NCBI GenBank assembly: GCA_000415965.1
Contig: KE356560.1
Coordinates: forward strand, 621,304 to 685,303
Direction: 5' to 3'
DNA length: 64,000 bases
Source: Haloquadratum walsbyi J07HQW1
Lineage (GTDB): Archaea; Halobacteriota; Halobacteria; Halobacteriales; Haloferacaceae
Below the pieces are notes generated by a model, which had not been told where the DNA came from, did not search any database, and saw only the letters and a program-made list of their open reading frames with translations. Position numbers and translations under genes: made by a program. Positions 57,851-64,000 of this stretch are shown piece by piece (position 1 is the stretch's first letter; each line of letters opens with the position of its first letter).

Positions 57851-58924
57851 TCACCGCGAGATATCCCCTGTGTCTGTGCTGTCTGTGTCACGGACGGCTG
57901 CCACCTCCGCGGGTGTGATTGCGGCTACATCTCCCTTCATCGTCCGCTTTAACGCTGCGGTTGCAGCACCGGTAGCAAGCGCACTTGCTATGTCCTCAGA
58001 GGTCTTATCGGGACCAGGATGACTGTCATTGAGCTTCTGAGTGAGGAACCCTCCGACAAAGGCATCACCCGTTCCGACCGCATCGATTGTCTCAGCATCA
58101 TATACTGGTTGTTCAAAAATAGTATTATCATGGAATGCAACCGCACCATTGTCTCCTCTTGTCAGAACAACCGTCTCAAGATTAAATGTTGATGCGAGAT
58201 CTCGGACAATCGACTCTGGGTCAGCATTCCGCTCTAAACATGCATTGACATCACGCTCTGCTCCAATGAGAATATCAACATACGGGAGCAGTGATTGATA
58301 GGCCTTTTTTGCTGTGGCAGTATCCCACAACTTTGAGCGGTAATTGAGATCAAATGCAGTCTGTGTCCCAACCGATTGCGCTGTCTGTAGAACTGTCTCG
58401 ACTGTTGTTCGGAGTGTTCCAGAGAGAGCTGGTGTAATCCCGCTGATATAACATATTGACGCTGAGTTGACTGTTTCAAGAGGTAGTTCTGTCGCAGTTA
58501 GTGTCGTCACTGACGACCCTGCTCGATCGTAATGCACTGTGTCACCCCGAGGTGTCCCTCCAGGCTCAAAATAATAGGTTCCGACTCGGGCATCATCATC
58601 ATGATCCCATACAATATCAAGCTCAACATCATACCCTCGGAGTGCTGTAGTGATGCGACGTCCCAGTGGTGATGCAGGGAGCTTCGATATCCACCTGGTC
58701 TGGCATCCAAGCTGTGAGGCTATCACAGCGACATTACTCTCTGCACCACCCACATGAACTTCAAACTCATTCGCTTGAGTAATCCGAACACCGGTCGGTG
58801 GTGACAACCGAAGCATGGTTTCACCAATTGTGACTATATCAGGAGTGGTTTCTGCGTCTGTGTCTGCGTCTGCGTTTGCGTTATTATCTCCATTTGTTGT
58901 CTTATGCACGTGAGACTCCTCCAT
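57851..58924 (-). CDS. kdgK: 2-keto-3-deoxygluconate kinase-like sugar kinase (PfkB family)
   Basis: 357 residues; the first 28 are a Asn/Ala/Asp repeat (ADADTDAE) not found in the family, encoded by 6-bp repeats. Then VTIGETMLRLSPPTG, GGAESNVAVIASQLG (PfkB signature 1, about 59-73), AFDLNYRSKLW and DAVGTGDAFVGGFL (signature 2 with catalytic Asp, about 286-299). The GETMLRLSPP and DLNYR patterns are those of KDG kinase, acting in the semi-phosphorylative Entner-Doudoroff pathway. A true start could be at about residue 29. Confidence 0.85.
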   Translation of the reverse strand: MEESHVHKTTNGDNNANADADTDAETTPDIVTIGETMLRLSPPTGVRITQANEFEVHVGGAESNVAVIASQLGCQTRWISKLPASPLGRRITTALRGYDVELDIVWDHDDDARVGTYYFEPGGTPRGDTVHYDRAGSSVTTLTATELPLETVNSASICYISGITPALSGTLRTTVETVLQTAQSVGTQTAFDLNYRSKLWDTATAKKAYQSLLPYVDILIGAERDVNACLERNADPESIVRDLASTFNLETVVLTRGDNGAVAFHDNTIFEQPVYDAETIDAVGTGDAFVGGFLTQKLNDSHPGPDKTSEDIASALATGAATAALKRTMKGDVAAITPAEVAAVRDTDSTDTGDISR

Positions 58925-58986
58925 CGCTTCCGCTTACAGTGAGCAATTCTGTAATGATATACCCTTGCGAAATCATCTGTTAATGA

Positions 58987-61299
58987 TTACTCCAACCGGC
59001 GACTTTGATGTCCTGGATAATCACGTTCAAATCGCGCATCAAGTTCGTCACGATCAAACTCAATAAGAATCGGTCGACCGTGTGGACAGGCATACGGATT
59101 TTCGCATGTATCAAGCTGTTCGAGTAGATCAACCGCTGACCCTTCTGTAAGTGCTGTGTTTCCAGTCAATGATGGATAGCATGCAAGGTCAGCGAGGATT
59201 TCATCAGTTAATGTCTTAATCGTCTCACTTCCATCGTGACTGTCGAAGGAGTCAGTTGTCTCAGCGAGCACATCACGAACGCGTGTTGGATCAAGAGTCG
59301 ATGCAAAGGCCGCAGGGACTGCGGTAACTGTTATACTCTGCTCATTCGTACCCATAACGCGGAACCCGACGCTTTCGAGTGCATCAGCGTATCCCTCAAC
59401 TTGAGCGGATTCACCAGCAGTCAGTTCAATTGTGACCGGTTCGGCGAGTGTTTGCGTTGTTACCGTCTCAGCAAGTGTTGTTTGAAGTTGCTCATAATTG
59501 ATCCGCTCATCAGCGGCATGCTGGTCAATGAGCACGAGCCCATCGTCTGACTCCGCAATAATATATGTCGCATCGATCTGTCCGAGAATTCGCAGTGATG
59601 GAAGCGACTCAACAGTTGGTTCGAACGTTGCTACATCTCCTGTGAGGTCATGCTGCAGCGATTGCTTATTGATGCTGTTACGTGAGTTCTCTCTTTGTGA
59701 TTGCATCTGAGTATCATCATCACTCGGGTCAGCGGTATTATCTCCCTCGTCAGTGCTCACATGACTCTTTTCGACATCCTCAGATGGTGTTGATTGGTCC
59801 TGACTGGTCGCATCAGCAGTTTCACTGGGAGCTTCCGCTTCGATAGTCTCAGATGAGTGTGGGGTCTGTTGATCTGCCGATGAATTGAGATTGGTGTTTG
59901 TGCCCCGGTGATTATCGTCAACAGCCCATGCAGCATCGCTCGTTGGATCGACATGGCGTGCTGTTTCAGTCTCTGTATGATCCGCACCCTCCACTGTCTC
60001 AGCCGGCGAATGAATCGATGCCGAGTTTTGATGATTCCCATCACCAATATCACTCTCTGGTATATCCGTCTCATCACCTGTAATCTCTGATTGTGGATTA
60101 GAGTTGATATGGTCGGTTGACTCCGACTCCTTCGTACTTTGTTGCACTGACCGTTCGGTTGTTTCATTATTATCGACGTGAGTATCACTCTCAGTATTCT
60201 CTGTTGTCACATCAGGCGATGATTGGGTGATTGTCGTCTCTGCGGGTGCACTCTGTCCACGAGGGGCTCGTGAGCGGATAAGCCCAGCCGATAATAGCGC
60301 CTCACGTATGCTACCAGTGATAGCATCTCGAACAACGGTCTCAGTATCAAATCGTACTTCCATTTTGCGTGGGTGGACATTGATGTCAATCGATCCCGGA
60401 TCAATGTCAAGAAATAATACAGCGAACGGATACCGATCAGCAGCCAACTGCTCACCATATGCATCAATAATCGCCTTTCGCAGTACACGCGCCTCCACGT
60501 ATCGTCCATTGATAAATGTTGAGAGGTACTGTCGCGTGCTCCGTGTTGTCTCTGGATGTGAAATCAACCCTTCAACCGCTTTGATATTTCCATTGTCGAT
60601 ATCCCTCGCCTCAATTGACATCATCGACTCTGCGACCTCTCGACCGTACACTGATAATACCGCTGATTCAAGACTTCCTCGCCCAGTCGTGGCAAATACC
60701 TCACGGTCATTATGTTCGAGAGTAATAGCGACATCTGGATTCGCAAGCGCATAGTGAGTAACAACTGTATTAATATGATCAAACTCCGTTGCGGTCGTCT
60801 TGAGGAACTTTCGCCGTGCGGGCGTATTGAAGAATAATTCGCTTACTTCGACTACTGTCCCCTCTGGACACCCTGCAGATTCAACGTCGACGACACTCCC
60901 ACCTTCGACACGGAGTTCGGTGCCTCGATTGCCATCGCGTGGCTTTGTCCGAATTGTCATCTTTGAGACTGCACTGATTGTGTACAGTGCTTCACCTCGG
61001 AAACCCAGTGTTCCAACACCAGAAGTAAGATCATCAATATCGCTGATCTTACTCGTTGTATGCTCCTTGATGGCGCGCTGAACGGCGTCCTCACTCATGC
61101 CAAAACCGTCATCTCGAACGCGAATTCCGGCCGTCCCTCCCGCCTCAACAGCGACTGAAATACGTGTTGCGTCGGCATCAAGACTGTTCTCGACAAGTTC
61201 TTTAACAACTGATGCTGGACGCTCAACAACCTCACCGGCAGCAATCTGTCGAACCGTTTCCGTATCAAGCGCAGTGATTGTTTGTCCGGTATTGCTCAT
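58987..61299 (-). CDS. mutL: DNA mismatch repair protein MutL
   Basis: 770 residues. N-terminal GHKL ATPase: VKELVENSLDADA (32-44), RVRDDGFGM (60-68) and GTLGFRGEAL (97-105). Residues about 365-560 are a Ser/Thr/Asp/Glu-rich disordered linker. The C-terminal domain has the endonuclease metal motif DQHAADERINYE (592-603) and CPHGRP (738-743), so it should nick DNA like MutL of organisms lacking MutH. Its start overlaps the stop of the NUDIX gene by 4 bp, and probable mutS lies upstream on the same strand. Confidence 0.96.
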   Translation of the reverse strand: MSNTGQTITALDTETVRQIAAGEVVERPASVVKELVENSLDADATRISVAVEAGGTAGIRVRDDGFGMSEDAVQRAIKEHTTSKISDIDDLTSGVGTLGFRGEALYTISAVSKMTIRTKPRDGNRGTELRVEGGSVVDVESAGCPEGTVVEVSELFFNTPARRKFLKTTATEFDHINTVVTHYALANPDVAITLEHNDREVFATTGRGSLESAVLSVYGREVAESMMSIEARDIDNGNIKAVEGLISHPETTRSTRQYLSTFINGRYVEARVLRKAIIDAYGEQLAADRYPFAVLFLDIDPGSIDINVHPRKMEVRFDTETVVRDAITGSIREALLSAGLIRSRAPRGQSAPAETTITQSSPDVTTENTESDTHVDNNETTERSVQQSTKESESTDHINSNPQSEITGDETDIPESDIGDGNHQNSASIHSPAETVEGADHTETETARHVDPTSDAAWAVDDNHRGTNTNLNSSADQQTPHSSETIEAEAPSETADATSQDQSTPSEDVEKSHVSTDEGDNTADPSDDDTQMQSQRENSRNSINKQSLQHDLTGDVATFEPTVESLPSLRILGQIDATYIIAESDDGLVLIDQHAADERINYEQLQTTLAETVTTQTLAEPVTIELTAGESAQVEGYADALESVGFRVMGTNEQSITVTAVPAAFASTLDPTRVRDVLAETTDSFDSHDGSETIKTLTDEILADLACYPSLTGNTALTEGSAVDLLEQLDTCENPYACPHGRPILIEFDRDELDARFERDYPGHQSRRLE

Positions 61300-61805
61300 G
61301 ATGAACGTTCAGGTTCCGGACCGATGTCTACATCGGGGTCTGATTCAACATGTGTTCCAGTTTCTGTCGTTGAATCAACACCTTCAGTATCAACCGCTGT
61401 GCACTGATTTTGTCCAGTGGTGACGATGCTGATAGCTGTGCGTTGGGCTTCACTCACTCGAGTCTTCGCAGCAGTCGGCGAGAGCCACGTCGCATCGGTG
61501 TGTTCATCACTCAACTGAACCGTCTTTGAATCAACCGTGCAATCATAATATACAGCAAACCGACCACAATTGGCATCATTTCGCCATGCAACGGCATGGA
61601 CGGGCTGTCCGATTGCTGCATCAAGCCCAGTTTCTTCGACGATCTCACGATGAACACCATCGACAGCATCCTCATGCTTTCCTAATCGTCCACCTGGTAG
61701 TTCCCACTCACCATCACTCGAACGAGCCACGATGAGCACTTCATTATCGGGGGCAACAATGACACCGCGGAGGCTCACCGTCGCTTCTAAATGATTCTCG
61801 GTCAT
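61296..61805 (-). CDS. NUDIX hydrolase
   Basis: 169 residues with a complete Nudix box, GGRLGKHEDAVDGVHREIVE followed by ETG (about 38-60), preceded by ARSSDGEWELP. The C-terminal 25 residues are a Thr/Asp tail. Such enzymes hydrolyse nucleoside diphosphates linked to another group. Translational coupling to mutL (4-bp overlap) suggests a nucleotide-pool cleaning role linked to mismatch repair, which is inference. Confidence 0.9.
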   Translation of the reverse strand: MTENHLEATVSLRGVIVAPDNEVLIVARSSDGEWELPGGRLGKHEDAVDGVHREIVEETGLDAAIGQPVHAVAWRNDANCGRFAVYYDCTVDSKTVQLSDEHTDATWLSPTAAKTRVSEAQRTAISIVTTGQNQCTAVDTEGVDSTTETGTHVESDPDVDIGPEPERSS

Positions 61806-62229
61806 ATATCAATCATCATTGAAAACATGTCATCACGTCTCATCATCTACTCATAACCCAATGAACAATGTCTCTGCATTCGGGTTCTTTACTTCGCAGG
61901 GTCTCTTGTAATATTCCCGTTCTCATTGCTTTCCACTGGGTTTGCTCAGTGACGGGTGAAAACATCTCGTCACCTCGCCGTTCATAGCCATCCTCAGTGC
62001 TGAACCTGTGCAAACGATGACGCTCAATGGCAGACTATACCGCAAAGAGGGATATAAGCTCATCAGATACAATAGTTCGAGTTTTGATATGCTTAATTAT
62101 TATTGGTTTAGACCGTTAATTGACACATCATCTGATCATCAATTCAGTATAGCATATCATCTCCTTATTCACTCGCATGTCGTTTCCCATCTATATTACA
62201 GTAAAGTGAACGTGAGTCTCAAGCACAAT
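61806..62229. other. Intergenic gap upstream of the NUDIX-mutL pair
   Basis: About 420 bp without a supported gene; the forward ORF at 62008-62295 has no domain. A+T-rich sequence around 62080-62180 may carry a promoter for NUDIX-mutL, in which case that pair is not on the mutS transcript. Confidence 0.4.
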
Positions 62230-63114
62230 TTACATTGTCAACACTTCAGTGTCAGGCGTTGCTCGGATAACAAATACATCAGCCTCAGTCGCTAATGATG
62301 GGATATAGACATTCGTGTCGAGATCCTTTCGTCCCTCAGGAACGAGATTGCCAACGGGTAAGTATGCTGTTTTCACCGGTACACCATCTGTATTTTTAAA
62401 CTGGACAGCAACTTCAGCTTTTGCTCCTTCTCCCTGATTATGAACCGTCGCTCTGATGCGCGCCTTTTGAGCCTGCAATGTCTCGACCGATTTTTGATTC
62501 CCGTCTTGATAGAACGCATATTCGCTGACAACGATATTGTCAACTGGGTCAGATTTAATATATCGAAACAGCCGATCTCCCATGTCGTCAACGAGTTCTT
62601 CCATCTCAGTATCATCAACAATTGTTTGCACTGGATTCAACGCTGCTCGAAGACTTCCTGCAGTTACCTTTCGATTACTTGTTGACTTTTTCAATTGTTC
62701 ATACTCGGTGAGAAATGAATTCATCTGGGACGGTAACTCCCCATCAAAGTGCTCTTGAAGCGTCTTGATTTCGCTATCAAAGTTAATCTGTTTCGGTAGG
62801 GGCTTATTTGGCTTTCGCGAAACGCTGTCTGGGACACCGTTTGCTGTTTGCTCTTCTTCTGAGTCCACAAGGATACTCGCCCGTGATCCAAAGTAACCGA
62901 GAAGGTCCAATACCATCCCTAACATCAGGGTGATGATCGTGACAGTGACGACGGCTGCTGCAAAGAATCGACCGATTGTTCCAGGAAATGCAAAGATGAA
63001 TACCGCAATAAAAACGACAGTAACGCCACCGACAGTCAAAAGAAAGGCTGCAAAATTGGGTCCAGCACCGTCGTCCATGAGCTGCTGTGCTGGTCCCTGC
63101 TGCTCACTACTCAT
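62230..63114 (-). CDS. Membrane-anchored hypothetical protein between mutS and mutL
   Basis: 294 residues. Two helices at about 19-46 and 49-73, then a soluble cytoplasmic or surface part: helical KQINFDSEIKTLQEHFDGEL and QMNSFLTEYEQLKKSTSN, and a beta C-terminal half with IRATVHNQGEGAKAEVAVQF, which looks like an immunoglobulin-like (CARDB-type) fold. It overlaps the preceding small membrane-protein gene by 4 bp. No family recognised. Confidence 0.75.
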   Translation of the reverse strand: MSSEQQGPAQQLMDDGAGPNFAAFLLTVGGVTVVFIAVFIFAFPGTIGRFFAAAVVTVTIITLMLGMVLDLLGYFGSRASILVDSEEEQTANGVPDSVSRKPNKPLPKQINFDSEIKTLQEHFDGELPSQMNSFLTEYEQLKKSTSNRKVTAGSLRAALNPVQTIVDDTEMEELVDDMGDRLFRYIKSDPVDNIVVSEYAFYQDGNQKSVETLQAQKARIRATVHNQGEGAKAEVAVQFKNTDGVPVKTAYLPVGNLVPEGRKDLDTNVYIPSLATEADVFVIRATPDTEVLTM

Positions 63115-63389
63115 GCGTTTGAACCTGCTCCTTGTCTAAGCGTTTGTGTCGCAGTATATGTCATTGTCAACAGATGTGAAAGCCACAATCCGACCGTGAC
63201 ACCGAATAAGGTTCCAGCCCCCATAATTCGTAGCTCCATTCCAAGCGGTGCAAATGAGACCGCAGCTGTGAGTGTCCCAAACACGACCATGAGCCCATAT
63301 TGTATCTTTGTTAGCGGGTCGACATTCGTAAGCATCGATTTCATATGTGTCTGAGAGGCACGCCGACCACTTATACTATCGGTCATCAA
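63111..63389 (-). CDS. Small two-helix membrane protein
   Basis: 92 residues with two helices (about 29-47 and 52-73). It starts with a polar segment (SISGRRASQTHMKSML). Its stop overlaps the start of the 294-residue membrane protein, so the two are probably made together and may form a complex. ATG 63389 or the next Met codon may be used. No family recognised. Confidence 0.7.
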   Translation of the reverse strand: MMTDSISGRRASQTHMKSMLTNVDPLTKIQYGLMVVFGTLTAAVSFAPLGMELRIMGAGTLFGVTVGLWLSHLLTMTYTATQTLRQGAGSNA

Positions 63390-63746
63390 CCAGAAACGAC
63401 AGAGGTCGACAGTGTATCATTGGATATCATCTGATAATACGGACAGTGTTGATTATAAAATCAGACAACTAATCCAATCAGCGGAATCGTGGTGGCTGTC
63501 GTCTCAAACAGCGCGACCGTTGCCTGCACGAAGGATGCGAGAATTGGCAACCCAGCGACAGCCCAACACCCTGCCGAAACTCGCCGCCTATTCTGCAACA
63601 TCTATATATAAACACGTTGACCGGGGACAAAATACTTCATGCATATAACTCACACACATCATACATGACAGGATCTGATATATATGCCACCTCAGAACAG
63701 GTAAACGACGGATAATCAACGACTACAATTATTTTATATTATCGTA
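63390..63746. other. Gap between probable mutS and the small membrane-protein gene
   Basis: About 355 bp. The forward ORF 63412-63648 has no recognisable domain and is not supported. A+T-rich sequence at 63655-63745 probably includes a terminator region for mutS. Confidence 0.35.
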
Positions 63747-64000
63747 TCACTCTTCAGCATTTGCGTTTGTTAGTTTTTCCTGCCACTGCTCGACGGTTTG
63801 CAGTAGTGTCACCGGCGCTGTCGATTCGATGTCAAGTGATTGAAGATCATTAATTACTTCTTTTGTGTCTGCATCGACCGTTGTCTGCTCGGACTCTTTG
63901 TTATCATTGATAGGGGCTGTCTGACTCTCTGTGTCCGCGTCGGTGTCTGTGTCTGTCCCAGCAACGCGAATATCACCGGTATTGACGTCAAACACAACCT
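63747..64000 (-). CDS. mutS: C-terminal end of probable MutS
   Basis: The reverse frame enters from the right edge and ends at 63747. It reads VVFDVNTGDIRVAG, then a Asp/Thr repeat (TDTDTDADTE), a linker and the ending INDLQSLDIESTAPVTLLQT with VEQWQEKL. The last 30 residues match the pattern LxxLDxxxxTPxxALxxxxxLxxxL at the very C-terminus of MutS mismatch-recognition proteins. With mutL nearby on the same strand, mutS is the best call, but the diagnostic ATPase is outside the window. Confidence 0.65.
   Translation of the reverse strand, partial: VVFDVNTGDIRVAGTDTDTDADTESQTAPINDNKESEQTTVDADTKEVINDLQSLDIESTAPVTLLQTVEQWQEKLTNANAEE

Noticed and set aside
63412..63648. Forward ORF of 78 residues
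   Set aside because: No domain, no clear promoter, isolated on the opposite strand; not strong enough to report as a gene.
1..64000. CRISPR array or cas genes
   Set aside because: No regularly spaced direct repeats and no Cas signature were seen; the TnpB relics belong to IS200/IS605 elements.

Overview
The window is haloarchaeal DNA, most likely Haloquadratum walsbyi or a close relative. Supporting signs are acidic proteins, twin-arginine lipoprotein signals ending in a Cys lipobox, archaeal informational genes (L15e, RIO2, CCA-adding enzyme, OB-fold RPA, doublet histone, UbaA), TATA boxes about 24-33 bp before start codons (leaderless style), A+T-rich composition for a haloarchaeon, long non-coding gaps and many decayed mobile elements. 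Species assignment is inference.

Layout. 1-309: start of an aldehyde dehydrogenase running off the left edge. 977-2667: potassium channel/TrkA gene split by a frameshift. 2.8-10.1 kb is a gene graveyard: two copies of one decayed DDE transposase, an inactivated aminoglycoside-phosphotransferase-type gene and a dead MarR/PemK-like toxin-antitoxin pair, interspersed with intact htpX and rio2. 10.4-13.6 kb: tungstate/molybdate ABC importer. 14-17.3 kb: L15e, UbaA (sampylation/sulfur transfer E1), a UbiA prenyltransferase and a DUF1643 protein. 18-20 kb: small regulators and a CBS protein. 20.3-24.4 kb: complete potABCD-type operon. 24.9 kb: tRNA-Arg. 26.1-29.4 kb: RPA, histone and histone deacetylase on one strand. 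30.1-32.7 kb: dead phosphatase, cca, tRNA-Asn and a CAT-anticodon tRNA. 35-37.9 kb: tnpB remnant and a broken receiver-PAS-GAF-histidine-kinase gene. 38-44.5 kb: D-amino-acid-oxidase-like enzyme and a TAXI-type TRAP transporter operon. 44.6-46.7 kb: photolyase/cryptochrome. 47.5-49.8 kb: small membrane proteins, YjbQ, adenylate kinase, DUF5789. 50-52 kb: tnpB pseudogene with a preserved right-end hairpin. 52.9-57.7 kb: FNT-UspA-UspA fusion, zinc-ribbon membrane protein, PsiE-like protein. 57.8-64 kb: KDG kinase, mutL, NUDIX, two membrane proteins and the end of a probable mutS, all on the minus strand.

The most notable non-gene signal is a family of roughly 480-570 bp elements (17.4, 39.2, 46.9 and 56.6 kb, plus degenerate pieces near 25.3 and 30.0 kb). 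One end carries the same type of hairpin, ending in a GTCAA-like motif, as the right end of the IS200/IS605-type tnpB at 50.5 kb. Next to that hairpin each copy has a different hexanucleotide-repeat tract. They look like non-autonomous relatives of tnpB elements and could carry omega-RNA-like right-end scaffolds.

At least eight genes are broken, several by one-base changes in homopolymer or short repeats. Some may be sequencing errors, but the toxin-antitoxin, phosphatase, kinase and transposase cases carry nonsense codons or several lesions and are better read as decay. No CRISPR array, rRNA or replication origin was recognised.
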